A DNA stretch of 64,000 nucleotides. Source: Adineta vaga. Its lineage: Eukaryota; Rotifera. The stretch is taken from assembly GCA_021613535.1 (NCBI GenBank), contig CP075496.1, forward strand, positions 2,604,001-2,668,000, given 5' to 3'. Position numbers and translations under genes: made by a program. Position 1 is the stretch's first letter. Each line of letters starts with the position of its first letter. Below, in pieces: positions 51,723-63,844 of this stretch. A model generated the notes under the pieces. The model worked only from the letters and a program-made list of their open reading frames with translations. It was not told where the DNA came from and searched no databases.

Positions 51723-53116
51723 ATTTGAATTTCTTCACGTTAACATTCAGAGCACTGGGCAGAAATCACTTTGCGTCAACACCAAGTTTTCCGGCCAATC
51801 GCAAAGCTCTGTTTTAATTAGACAGTCGGATTCCCCTAGACGCAGCGAGTTCTAAGTTTGCTATTAAACGATGTCCGAAGTAATACGACCCGCAAGCGAA
51901 CCGCATACCGTAGCAAAACGATTCCACAGCAAGACAAGCCACTAGTCCGAACGATCAGACACATTGCTGCATCCGAAAGCTCAGCTCCAATAGCAAGTCT
52001 ACTGCTTTATCATCAAGCCCGAACACCCTAGCACTTAGAGCCAATCGTTATCCCGAAGTTGCCGATCGATTTTGCCGACTTCCCTTGTGCTACCTTGTTC
52101 TAATTGACTAGAGGCTTTTCACCTTGGAGACCTGATGCGGTTTAGAGTACAGATAAGTGCGAAATTGAATATCTCGCTCAAATTTTCAAGGATCACAAAT
52201 GATGCACCGAGGAAGTAGCAAGAACGGCTACTCTTTACCTTCATTTGAACCCTATCTCCAGTTGAACTGATTCCAGGGTCGTCTGATGAAGTAACAAAGA
52301 AGAGAAAACTCTTTCCAGGACCACTTGTGATGTATTTGAGCTTGTTTGTGTTACCACATATGTTTGACACGAAATCAAACAATCTCCGACACTTAGTACA
52401 AGAATATTAACTTGTTTCCCTTTCGATTTGATGGAATATAAATATGATATGAATATAGATATTCCTCGTTCGGAACCCTCTTTCGAGCGCATCTTAGGAC
52501 TGACTGACCCATGTCCAATAGCTGTTCACATGGAACCTTTCTCCACGTCAGTCTTCAAAGTTCTCATTTGAATAGTTGCTACTACCACTAAGATCTGTAC
52601 ATATGACTGCTCAAGCCACACTCACGTGTTAGCCTTCGACGCAACCATATCAACCGTCCTACTTGTTACGACATGATGTCCGTTAATGGCTTGTTGTATC
52701 GTAACAGTCAAGTATAAGAGGCTCGCTCGAGCGCCATCCATTTTTAGGACTAGTCGATTCGGCAGGTGAGTTGTTACACACTCCTTAACGGATTCCGACT
52801 TCCATGGCCACCGTCCTGCTGTCTATATCGACCAACACCTTTTATGGTATCTGATGAGCGAGACCATCTGGCTCTTTATCTTGACGTTTTGTGCATCCAA
52901 CAGCGCCAGTTCTGCTTACCAAAAATGGCCCACTTGGCACTCACATTCGCTGTTCATTCTCAATGAAGTAGAAAAATGAACTTCATACCCATTTAAAGTT
53001 TGTCAATAGGTTGAGCGTATTTTACGCCCAATGCCTCTAAACATTCGCTTTACCGGATATAACTGTGAAAATTGAATGCCAGCTATCCTGAGGGAAACTT
53101 CGGACGGAACCAGCTA
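50498..53116 (-). rRNA. 28S rRNA: 28S rRNA 3' segment, unit 4, interrupted by R9 elements
   Basis: The 3' two thirds of 28S, from the 3' terminus to the R9 insertion point, ending in the 133-bp duplicated segment. It carries changes absent from units 1-3: CAATATACTCATTG in place of CAAAAAATCATTG (about 50788-50800) and G for T at 50845. The canonical R2 site is uninterrupted. A transcript through this unit would contain the insertions, so it is unlikely to give functional 28S. Confidence 0.9.
52984..53116 (-). repeat. 133-bp R9 target-site duplication, copy 1 of 3
   Basis: A segment of 28S from CATACCCATTT to GGAACCAGCTA, repeated exactly at 57414-57546 and 61843-61975. In units 1-3 this segment occurs once and continues CTAGATGG. 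The few outermost bases may be shared with the element by chance, so the true duplication could be slightly shorter (126 bp is what I recall for R9 of Adineta vaga). Confidence 0.9.
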
Positions 53117-53123
53117 GTTCCTG

Positions 53124-53129
53124 TTTATT
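53124..53129 (-). terminator. AATAAA near the 3' end of R9 copy A
   Basis: AATAAA on the minus strand, 8-13 bases from the 3' junction with 28S. Its role is unclear, because R2-group elements are usually processed from rRNA transcripts. The same motif is in copy B at 57554-57559. Confidence 0.4.
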
Positions 53130-53441
53130 TCAATTTTTTCCAACAAAAAAACTGATAAAAAAATAACACACACAAAAGAGACGACAGATTGATACATAAA
53201 CGTTCAACAAAAACATGCAAGAAAGGTGAACAGGAATAGACGCAGCATATGTGCGACACATTTGGGATGTGAATTCGGATGCTATCGTCATAAAGACATC
53301 TTACTTGTATCGATATATGGAACGGCCATAGGCTGTTCACCTCACGGGAAGTATTACAGGGAAGAAGGGGAAAAGAAGAATTTGGCGCAATTTCGTTATT
53401 TAGTCAATAGTGTCCCGTTCTTGCTCTTGATAACTATTGAA

Positions 53442-56400
53442 TTATTGTTCCGAGAATTCTTGGAGGTTGTTGTGGAATGAGTATATAATTTTTAATGAGT
53501 TCTCCATACAGTTTAATGCCAGATAGCGCAGCTCTGAAGAAGTGAAACCAAATTCGTACCAGATGTTAAGGTGACCATAGTGGAATGAACCTCTAGAACC
53601 AACTATAAGGATTTTAAAAGAGACTTCGGAGCATTGATGTCTCGTCTTGATGAATTCGGTTAGAGGCATATACTTTTGTGTTTTCATGGCGGAAGCGTTC
53701 GTAAATGATGCGCCAGAAGATTCATATACATTTTGTATATCAATTACGTAAGCATGCCCATCTTTTACAGCAATGATATCTGGTCTAAGGGTGTTCGGTA
53801 AACCGGTTATATCAGTGGTAAAGGCTTTTTCAGCGTAGACTGTGAACCCTCTTTTTGTTAGTTTTTCGGTCACACGTGAACATATTAGATTGTGTCTTTT
53901 ATATCTTAAGCCTTTGGTACTTTTGCAGTACTGTAATATATGCATGAGGCTTTCGTTTTCTGCATGACATCTTCTGCACATTTTATCGGTGAGTAACCCT
54001 CTCGTAGTGGTTATTCTGGTTTCAAGAGTATTAGTTCTTAATTTAATGCCATTAATATATGTTCTTCCTTTAAGTGTTTTACAGTCCCCGTATAACCAGA
54101 AGTTGGTTAGGGGACATGTTGCGAAGACTTCAGCACCGTATCCGTGGACTTTATTGGCAAATGATACTCTTCTCTCTTTCATTATTTCGATCTTCCTTTG
54201 TTTTAAATCATCAGCTTCAAAGGAGCTGTCAAGGCTAAGTTCATTTGTAAATCTATGGATGAAGGGAAAACCTTGGTTTTCCATTAGATATTTAAGGATA
54301 GCGTCATCGGATCTCATAATTGATTTATATATCCGGACTTTTGCTAATCCAATAACGTCTCTTAGCAGGGGGATCTGTAGTCCTCCCTCTTTTGTTGGAA
54401 GATAGAAGAATTCTATACTAAGGCTCGTTGGCAGGTGAAGTATAGATCTGATGGTACGTCTAATGCAGATATCAATTTGTTTTAGAATTTTAGGATATAA
54501 TTCTAAATTAATTAGTTGGTATATATATAAGGGAATCACATGGGAACGCAGGAGGTCGATCTTTTGTTGAGGCTTAAGAGATATTTTCTGTAGTTTGACA
54601 AGAGTGTTACTGATCTCTTCTTTAATTGTATTAGCATTGATCGAACCTACTGATGTGAACTTTATGCCAAGATATTTGGTATAATTTGTTACATATCCTA
54701 AGATCGGAATCGGTACATCTTTGATGGTAAATACCGGTTCTGTTACAATCTTACTTTTTTTACCTTTATAGCCTTTTTCTAAAGCTATGGACATGCACTT
54801 TTTAGCGTTCACTTGTAAACCACGTTCGTCAAGAAATTTCGTTGTTTCTGAAATCATGTGTCCCATACCAATTTTTGTTCCTGATATTAGACATATATCA
54901 TCGGCAAAGCATTTGATGTTGGTTGAACCGATGTTGTCAATTCTATATCCAAATTGATCGCCAAGTATTTCGAATAGTTCATCAGTTACTAAGTTAAACA
55001 GTAGTGGTGACAGAGAGTCACCTTGTTTGACTCCTCGCTTGATGAAAATTTTCTTTGAGCTTACTTCTTTGTAGGATATAGAAGTGCAGCTGTCGATATA
55101 CTGATTACGTACTAGTTCAATGAAAGAGGGTGGAGCTCGATGTCTTGTTAGAGCTCGAAAAATACTTTCATGTGGAACAGAATCAAAAGCTTTAGCTACA
55201 TCAATCAGACAAACGTTAATATCTCTTTTTCTTAGTCTTGCATGTTTGAGAAGATGGTGCAGCCATTGAATGTTCATGCTACATCCATTAATTGGTGTGA
55301 AGCCCAATTGTCGTTTGTCGATTTCAAAATATTTGCTCATACGGTGCCCGATGATTTTATTAAAAAGACGAAGTAGAACCGATGATATCGTTATAGGTCT
55401 CCAATTAGTGATTTTATCGAGATCTATGTTTCCTTTTGGAATTAGTGTAGTACGATTCAATTTGAGTTCAGATGGAATTCGTCTACTACCTAGCCAGATG
55501 TTAAAAGCAACAAGAAGATCTTCATCCGCTAGTAGTTTAGCCTCTTGTAGGGTTACCAGATCGAGTCCTTTAGCCGTATCTCGTTTGGTCCTTTTGATTA
55601 CATTGTCTATATCCAGTTTAGTAATAGGTGATAGCAGTTGGAAATTACTGTTGTTCGTCATGGATTTAGGTTCAACAGAGTGCTGATCACGAGTATAGAC
55701 GGACCATATTTGCTCGTAGAACTGAACGGCTGCATTAATAGGGGGTGGGTCGATGTTCGGTGACACTCCATTGATAAGTTCATCCATAAGCCTAGATTTA
55801 TTATGACTATATAGACGTTGATAATAAGCACGTTCATTAGCTTTACTTATGCGAGATAAGTTTCGAGCATTTTTCTTATTCGTAGCAAGCATATTTTTGT
55901 TGATTCTTTGGCTACTGGAGTTATTTCTGTACGATTTCTGATGTTGGACAGTGAGTGGTTTATTCCAAGCATCGTTAGTTGAACAGCATCAGTAGTCATA
56001 CTAGAGTTTAAAAATGCTTGTATAGCATCTTTCATGAAAGTAGATAATTTCCTATTAGTTATATGCATATCATTGAGCATGTTTTTTATAGCACTCACAT
56101 CTTCGACATTTAAATTAGCTGCGATATTTTGATCTGTTTCAGGGTCAGATTCGGTCGATGAAGAGGTTTTATCAGATGGTGTATCGACCGGATTTTGTGA
56201 ATCTGATATTGTTCTCCTCTGGAGATCATTTACAACGTCTTTATAAGCAGCTTGTTGTCGACGAGTACGAATAGCGTCTTTTGATCTGGGGTTGGCATGT
56301 GATTGTTTCACGAGTTTATTCCACTCGTTGCATAATCGATCGAGTATTTGGCCCTTTTTAATCGATTTAAGTTTAATTTCAAGATTAGCCAACATGATGT

Positions 56401-56968
56401 CTTCGTCTTTATTCCATGCTATCCGTATTAGGGCAGTTTTTTTTGATTTTTCATATGCTTCTGCATGTTTAGCTCGCATATGTGACGTGAGGCCTCTTTT
56501 TATTTGTCGCAATGTGTATGATGTTTTCATCGTAGCAGATCTCACATTGCAGTGCAGGGATATTAAGTGGTGCTTTAGGAGTGATAGTGGCTGCCAGAGT
56601 TGAAGGTGGCAATTGTTGATTGGTAGTTGCTATAGGTGTAGTTGGTTGTTTTCGCTTACATGCGGGATGGTGCGATTTAATACTACCTATAGTGAGAAAT
56701 ATTTTACCACATATTTTACATTTGTATTTTATGTCATGGACATTATGATCGTTCATTACATGTTCACGGAGTTCAAGGTGAGTGCGACAGCTAGTGTCGT
56801 CACAGATAAGACAGATGATCCCTTCAATAGATACTCTATCGTATAGACTGAAGATGGAGAAACTAGCGTTTCCTTGGATGGAGCACCATTATCAATCATG
56901 CCAGAATCTGAATGCGCATGCTGAGTTAGTAAGTTTACTCGAGCTTGTCGTGTATTTCTAGTGTTCAT
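53442..56968 (-). pseudogene. R9 copy A ORF: zinc fingers, Myb, RT and restriction-like endonuclease, three frame breaks
   Basis: Four overlapping frame segments cover it: 56968-56756, 56756-56469, 56545-55847 and 55892-53442. The breaks (near 56828, 56497 and 55930) are single-base length differences from copy B, mostly in short homopolymer runs. The last segment (816 codons) is intact and holds RT and endonuclease. RT landmarks in its own numbering: a TLIPKG finger motif (about 149-154), a DVAKAFDSVPH palm motif (231-241), KQGDSLSPLLFN (289-300) and the catalytic FADD (329-332). A CX2CX8HX4C knuckle (C639, C642, H651, C656) precedes a PD...D endonuclease signature (P704, D705, D718). As sequenced it is not translatable as one protein. 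Confidence 0.85.
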
Positions 56969-56988
56969 TGGAAGTGCGTATTCAGGTA

Positions 56989-57018
56989 ATCTGAAGGGGT
57001 TGCAGACCCCAATCAGAT
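56989..57018 (-). promoter_or_regulatory. Hairpin just upstream of the R9 copy A start codon
   Basis: ATCTGA/TCAGAT and GGGGT/ACCCC pair (11 bp in total) around a 5-base loop, with a small internal loop. It ends about 20 nt before the ATG at 56968. Copy B has the same structure at 61418-61447. Confidence 0.6.
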
Positions 57019-57413
57019 TTCGAACTATTAGCAGAGCTACTAGCTTTGTCTGCTCAGCGTATACATCGTGCCCATACGTAACTACGTTACCTACAGTACA
57101 ATGGACCGTTTTGAAGAAACAACAAAGTCTTCACTCCCCCAGGGCGACGTGGTCACCTATTGGCATAGGTTTCCGGACGAAGTTCGTATTTTCTATCCGA
57201 ACGCAAGCAGAGGTCCGGCTCGTTTCTACACAGTGCTTTCTTTTCAAGGCCTACGAATAGACTTGCCACACTGGCGGTGGACTCAAAGAAGCCGATCACT
57301 GGCCTCCATTTCACGATATATCTTGTTGACGAAGTCAGAAACAAGGGGTTTCGATATGCACCTAAGACAATTCTAAATCTTTACCAATACTAAGCGATGT
57401 TACAAAACATAAC

Positions 57414-57546
57414 CATACCCATTTAAAGTTTGTCAATAGGTTGAGCGTATTTTACGCCCAATGCCTCTAAACATTCGCTTTACCGGATATAACTGTGAAA
57501 ATTGAATGCCAGCTATCCTGAGGGAAACTTCGGACGGAACCAGCTA
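57414..57546 (-). repeat. 133-bp R9 target-site duplication, copy 2 of 3 (between the two elements)
   Basis: Identical to 52984-53116. It separates the two tandem elements and is the only 28S sequence between them. Confidence 0.9.
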
Positions 57547-57871
57547 GTTCCTGTTTATTTCAATTTTTTCCAACAAAAAAACTGATAAAAAAATAACACA
57601 CACAAAAGAGACGACAGATTGATACATAAACGTTCAACAAAAACATGCAAGAAAGGTGAACAGGAATAGACGCAGCATATGTGCGACACATTTGGGATGT
57701 GAATTCGGATGCTATCGTCATAAAGACATCTTACTTGTATCGATATATGGAACGGCCATAGGCTGTTCACCTCACGGGAAGTATTACAGGGAAGAAGGGG
57801 AAAAGAAGAATTTGGCGCAATTTCGTTATTTAGTCAATAGTGTCCCGTTCTTGCTCTTGATAACTATTGAA

Positions 57872-60800
57872 TTATTGTTCCGAGAATTCTTGGAGGTTGT
57901 TGTGGAATGAGTATATAATTTTTAATGAGTTCTCCATACAGTTTAATGCCAGATAGCGCAGCTCTGAAGAAGTGAAACCAAATTCGTACCAGATGTTAAG
58001 GTGACCATAGTGGAATGAACCTCTAGAACCAACTATAAGGATTTTAAAAGAGACTTCGGAGCATTGATGTCTCGTCTTGATGAATTCGGTTAGAGGCATA
58101 TACTTTTGTGTTTTCATGGCGGAAGCGTTCGTAAATGATGCGCCAGAAGATTCATATACATTTTGTATATCAATTACGTAAGCATGCCCATCTTTTACAG
58201 CAATGATATCTGGTCTAAGGGTGTTCGGTAAACCGGTTATATCAGTGGTAAAGGCTTTTTCAGCGTAGACTGTGAACCCTCTTTTTGTTAGTTTTTCGGT
58301 CACACGTGAACATATTAGATTGTGTCTTTTATATCTTAAGCCTTTGGTACTTTTGCAGTACTGTAATATATGCATGAGGCTTTCGTTTTCTGCATGACAT
58401 CTTCTGCACATTTTATCGGTGAGTAACCCTCTCGTAGTGGTTATTCTGGTTTCAAGAGTATTAGTTCTTAATTTAATGCCATTAATATATGTTCTTCCTT
58501 TAAGTGTTTTACAGTCCCCGTATAACCAGAAGTTGGTTAGGGGACATGTTGCGAAGACTTCAGCACCGTATCCGTGGACTTTATTGGCAAATGATACTCT
58601 TCTCTCTTTCATTATTTCGATCTTCCTTTGTTTTAAATCATCAGCTTCAAAGGAGCTGTCAAGGCTAAGTTCATTTGTAAATCTATGGATGAAGGGAAAA
58701 CCTTGGTTTTCCATTAGATATTTAAGGATAGCGTCATCGGATCTCATAATTGATTTATATATCCGGACTTTTGCTAATCCAATAACGTCTCTTAGCAGGG
58801 GATCTGTAGTCCTCCCTCTTTTGTTGGAAGATAGAAGAATTCTATACTAAGGCTCGTTGGCAGGTGAAGTATAGATCTGATGGTACGTCTAATGCAGATA
58901 TCAATTTGTTTTAGAATTTTAGGATATAATTCTAAATTAATTAGTTGGTATATATATAAGGGAATCACATGGGAACGCAGGAGGTCGATCTTTTGTTGAG
59001 GCTTAAGAGATATTTTCTGTAGTTTGACAAGAGTGTTACTGATCTCTTCTTTAATTGTATTAGCATTGATCGAACCTACTGATGTGAACTTTATGCCAAG
59101 ATATTTGGTATAATTTGTTACATATCCTAAGATCGGAATCGGTACATCTTTGATGGTAAATACCGGTTCTGTTACAATCTTACTTTTTTTACCTTTATAG
59201 CCTTTTTCTAAAGCTATGGACATGCACTTTTAGCGTTCACTTGTAAACCACGTTCGTCAAGAAATTTCGTTGTTTCTGAAATCATGTGTCCCATACCAAT
59301 TTTTGTTCCTGATATTAGACATATATCATCGGCAAAGCATTTGATGTTGGTTGAACCGATGTTGTCAATTCTATATCCAAATTGATCGCCAAGTATTTCG
59401 AATAGTTCATCAGTTACTAAGTTAAACAGTAGTGGTGACAGAGAGTCACCTTGTTTGACTCCTCGCTTGATGAAAATTTTCTTTGAGCTTACTTCTTTGT
59501 AGGATATAGAAGTGCAGCTGTCGATATACTGATTACGTACTAGTTCAATGAAAGAGGGTGGAGCTCGATGTCTTGTTAGAGCTCGAAAAATACTTTCATG
59601 TGGAACAGAATCAAAAGCTTTAGCTACATCAATCAGACAAACGTTAATATCTCTTTTTCTTAGTCTTGCATGTTTGAGAAGATGGTGCAGCCATTGAATG
59701 TTCATGCTACATCCATTAATTGGTGTGAAGCCCAATTGTCGTTTGTCGATTTCAAAATATTTGCTCATACGGTGCCCGATGATTTTATTAAAAAGACGAA
59801 GTAGAACCGATGATATCGTTATAGGTCTCCAATTAGTGATTTTATCGAGATCTATGTTTCCTTTTGGAATTAGTGTAGTACGATTCAATTTGAGTTCAGA
59901 TGGAATTCGTCTACTACCTAGCCAGATGTTAAAAGCAACAAGAAGATCTTCATCCGCTAGTAGTTTAGCCTCTTGTAGGGTTACCAGATCGAGTCCTTTA
60001 GCCGTATCTCGTTTGGTCCTTTTGATTACATTGTCTATATCCAGTTTAGTAATAGGTGATAGCAGTTGGAAATTACTGTTGTTCGTCATGGATTTAGGTT
60101 CAACAGAGTGCTGATCACGAGTATAGACGGACCATATTTGCTCGTAGAACTGAACGGCTGCATTAATAGGGGGTGGGTCGATGTTCGGTGACACTCCATT
60201 GATAAGTTCATCCATAAGCCTAGATTTATTATGACTATATAGACGTTGATAATAAGCACGTTCATTAGCTTTACTTATGCGAGATAAGTTTCGAGCATTT
60301 TTCTTATTCGTAGCAAGCATATTTTTGTTGATTCTTTGGCTACTGGAGTTATTTCTGTTACGATTTCTGATGTTGGACAGTGAGTGGTTTATTCCAAGCA
60401 TCGTTAGTTGAACAGCATCAGTAGTCATACTAGAGTTTAAAAATGCTTGTATAGCATCTTTCATGAAAGTAGATAATTTCCTATTAGTTATATGCATATC
60501 ATTGAGCATGTTTTTTATAGCACTCACATCTTCGACATTTAAATTAGCTGCGATATTTTGATCTGTTTCAGGGTCAGATTCGGTCGATGAAGAGGTTTTA
60601 TCAGATGGTGTATCGACCGGATTTTGTGAATCTGATATTGTTCTCCTCTGGAGATCATTTACAACGTCTTTATAAGCAGCTTGTTGTCGACGAGTACGAA
60701 TAGCGTCTTTTGATCTGGGGTTGGCATGTGATTGTTTCACGAGTTTATTCCACTCGTTGCATAATCGATCGAGTATTTGGCCCTTTTTAATCGATTTAAG

Positions 60801-61397
60801 TTTAATTTCAAGATTAGCCAACATGATGTCTTCGTCTTTATTCCATGCTATCCGTATTAGGGCAGTTTTTTTTGATTTTTCATATGCTTCTGCATGTTTA
60901 GCTCGCATATGTGACGTGAGGCCTCTTTTATTTGTCGCAATGTGTATGATGTTTTCATCGTAGCAGATCTCACATTGCAGTGCAGGGATATTAAGTGGTG
61001 CTTTAGGAGTGATAGTGGCTGCCAGAGTTGAAGGTGGCAATTGTTGATTGGTAGTTGCTATAGGTGTAGTTGGTTGTTTTCGCTTACATGCGGGATGGTG
61101 CGATTTAATACTACCTATAGTGAGAAATATTTTACCACATATTTTACATTTGTATTTTATGTCATGGACATTATGATCGTTCATTACATGTTCACGGAGT
61201 TCAAGGTGAGTGCGACAGCTAGTGTCGTCACAGATAAGACAGATGATCCCTTCAATAGGATACTCTATCGTATAGACTGAAGATGGAGAAACTAGCGTTT
61301 CCTTGGATGGAGCACCATTATCAATCATGCCAGAATCTGAATGCGCATGCTGAGTTAGTAAGTTTACTCGAGCTTGTCGTGTATTTCTAGTGTTCAT
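57872..61397 (-). pseudogene. R9 copy B ORF: zinc fingers, Myb, RT and endonuclease, two frame breaks
   Basis: The N-terminal segment 61397-59214 is open for 727 codons. It shows zinc finger 1 (C53, C56, H70, H75), finger 2 (C84, C87, H100, C104), finger 3 (C142, C145, H163, H168), a Myb-like segment starting near W185, and RT up to just past the FADD motif. Breaks near 59229 (one T fewer than copy A) and near 58798 (one G fewer) separate it from 59223-58792 and 58747-57872. The last segment holds the CCHC knuckle and endonuclease. Including the two lost bases, the region spans 1176 codons. The first Met at 61397 is the best start because it precedes finger 1 and follows the leader hairpin. 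Confidence 0.85.
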
Positions 61398-61417
61398 TGG
61401 AAGTGCGTATTCAGGTA

Positions 61418-61447
61418 ATCTGAAGGGGTTGCAGACCCCAATCAGAT
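61418..61447 (-). promoter_or_regulatory. Hairpin just upstream of the R9 copy B start codon
   Basis: Same 11-bp interrupted stem as at 56989-57018; the ATG follows at 61397. Confidence 0.6.
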
Positions 61448-61842
61448 TTCGAACTATTAGCAGAGCTACTAGCTTTGTCTGCTCAGCGTATACATCGTGC
61501 CCATACGTAACTACGTTACCTACAGTACAATGGACCGTTTTGAAGAAACAACAAAGTCTTCACTCCCCCAGGGCGACGTGGTCACCTATTGGCATAGGTT
61601 TCCGGACGAAGTTCGTATTTTCTATCCGAACGCAAGCAGAGGTCCGGCTCGTTTCTACACAGTGCTTTCTTTTCAAGGCCTACGAATAGACTTGCCACAC
61701 TGGCGGTGGACTCAAAGAAGCCGATCACTGGCCTCCATTTCACGATATATCTTGTTGACGAAGTCAGAAACAAGGGGTTTCGATATGCACCTAAGACAAT
61801 TCTAAATCTTTACCAATACTAAGCGATGTTACAAAACATAAC

Positions 61843-61975
61843 CATACCCATTTAAAGTTTGTCAATAGGTTGAGCGTATTTTACGCCCAATGCCTCTAAA
61901 CATTCGCTTTACCGGATATAACTGTGAAAATTGAATGCCAGCTATCCTGAGGGAAACTTCGGACGGAACCAGCTA
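61843..61975 (-). repeat. 133-bp R9 target-site duplication, copy 3 of 3
   Basis: Identical to the other two copies. It continues into normal 28S (CTAGATGG) at 61976, marking the upstream junction. Confidence 0.9.
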
Positions 61976-62783
61976 CTAGATGGTTCGATTAGTCTTTCGC
62001 CCCTTAACGCATGTTTGACGATCGATTTGCACGTCAGAACCGCTACGAACTTCCACCAGGGTTTCCCCTGGCTTCATTCTACACACGTTAAGTTCACCAT
62101 CTTTCGGGTCTCATTGCATATACTCTTACTAAGCTCTTTGCCAGCGGCAATAGAACCTGTCAGTGTTGCGTTCATTGTCATGATTTGCACCAGATGACAG
62201 AAATCACACTTCAAACATTGCAAGAATGTTCTTTACTTTCATTACGAGCAAGGCTTTTCATACTGCCGAACTCTTGCACATGCAGTGAACTCCTTAGACC
62301 GTGTTTCAAGACGGGTCGAATAACTCGGCATTCAAAACTCCTGTTGACTTGCCGATTTCATTGACAGCCACAAAACATTAGGCATTGACAATGAATAAAA
62401 CTAATATTGTTTAGATATTAGTTACTCATGTAACACAAACAATGCTCATGGCGTGCCGTACTCGAAAGTACTGAAATCAAAGAACACGTCAGTTTACCTA
62501 TAACGCCAAGTCGAATTTGTTATTTATGCAAGTCATATTTTTAACACGACTAAAAGTCGCTACCAAAATAGACTGATTCGACTAGCTGTAATGTTATAGA
62601 TCCAGGTTCAGTTAATACTTTGAAAATGCATCCGATTCTAGGCAAGAACATATCAATGGACTGTTGAAGTTCCAAATCAACATGTATTACCATCATATAG
62701 AAATCGAATTGAATCCAAAGTAATCTGATGAATGCGGCCATTCGTTTTCTTCTGTACGGTTTTACGTACTATTTAACTCTCTC

Positions 62784-62834
<51 letters not shown>

Positions 62835-63177
62835 GTTATAATATTTAGCTTTGGAACAAGTTTACGTCCCACGTTGGCGTAGCAATCTCAAACTACGCTA
62901 CTCGAAAGGTAGACAATGTACGGCACAGAACTATTCGTGATTATAGGACTAGCACCTTCTATGGTTAAAGCCCTGATCAAAGGAACTCACACGAACAGGC
63001 ACCATACAGTAGTTACCCCAAATGCTACAATGCATGTCAGAAGTAAATCTAACACGCTTCAGCAATGAGCTTTTGCCGGTTCATTCGCCATTACTAAGGC
63101 AATCTCAGTTGATTTCTTTTCCTTTGCTTATTAATATGCTTAAGTTCAGCAAGTATTCTAATTTGACTTCAGCTTGA
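61843..63177 (-). rRNA. 28S rRNA: 28S rRNA 5' segment, unit 4
   Basis: The 5' third of the interrupted 28S gene, starting with the usual CTTAAGCATATTAATAAGC region near 63127-63145. One private substitution at 62264 (T in place of A). Confidence 0.9.
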
Positions 63178-63469
63178 AATGTGAAAATAAATGGATAAGT
63201 ATATATTACACACATATTTATGTTACAAAGTCATTCGATTGCATGTTGATTATCAGTAACATGGATATGATAAAGATTTCTCATGTTATGACAGTTCACA
63301 CAATAAAATTCATTTGTGTATGTGTATAACTCCGTTTTATACGTATACAACATTATATAGAAATCTATATAATGATATATGTTATATATGTCTTGCAAGC
63401 TAGATAAAGTAATATTATCGAACTTGCCAGCAATTCATTTAGAAAATAAATGAATTTGATGTTATGTAA
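63178..63469 (-). other. ITS2, unit 4
   Basis: As in unit 1. Confidence 0.8.
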
Positions 63470-63624
63470 ACAAGACTGAAGCAAATTTAGCCTCGACTAA
63501 TGTCTTGGCTGCTAGATGCGTTCGAGTTATTCATGCTCAATGTGTCCTGCAATTCGCATTGCTTTCTCGCACTTTGCTGCGCTCTTCATCGAATAACGAG
63601 CCGAGTGATCCACCGTACAGAATT
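63470..63624 (-). rRNA. 5.8S rRNA: 5.8S rRNA, unit 4
   Basis: Same as unit 1; no private change seen. Confidence 0.9.
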
Positions 63625-63844
63625 ATTTTTTTTTGTTTCTGTATATGTATACAATTCGATTCATATTCAATGACAAACAACAATGATTTGTTGAATGGAA
63701 AAGTTTGAAACAAGTCACAGTTTTGAATATACTATGACTTGTTAGTTACATAATGGTGCGACACAATCATCACACATGTAATATGTATGATGATCGTGCG
63801 AAGTTAGAAGTTTTGTTTATGATTGGAAATCAATCATAGAACGG
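63625..63844 (-). other. ITS1, unit 4
   Basis: As in unit 1. Confidence 0.8.

Larger units (their letters stand above)
53117..57413 (-). mobile_element. R9: R9-like 28S-specific non-LTR retrotransposon, copy A
   Basis: A full-length element of 4297 bp in the same orientation as 28S. From 5' (57413): about 445 bp of untranslated leader with a strong hairpin, a single long ORF region (56968-53442), then about 325 bp of 3' UTR with an AATAAA (minus) about 8-13 bp from the 3' end and no long poly-A tail. It sits in 28S about 1.2 kb from the 28S 5' end, at TAGCTGG, not at the R1 or R2 site. Known family: R2-group elements carry N-terminal zinc fingers and a Myb motif for target recognition, RT, and a restriction-like endonuclease, and use target-primed reverse transcription. 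The insertion site and long duplication point to R9. Confidence 0.88.
57547..61842 (-). mobile_element. R9: R9-like 28S-specific non-LTR retrotransposon, copy B
   Basis: 4296 bp, same orientation, ends and layout as copy A. I saw only single-base indels between A and B and no substitutions. It has its own 5' leader (61842-61398) and 3' UTR (57871-57547). Confidence 0.88.

Noticed and set aside
53125-53480. Short frames on both strands at the 3' end of R9 (also in copy B)
   Set aside because: They lie in the 3' UTR or overlap the ORF end, and lack recognisable features.
57019-57413. HDV-like self-cleaving ribozyme at the R9 5' end
   Set aside because: Known in R2 elements and looked for, but I could not fit the double-pseudoknot core by eye. 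A covariance-model search would decide.
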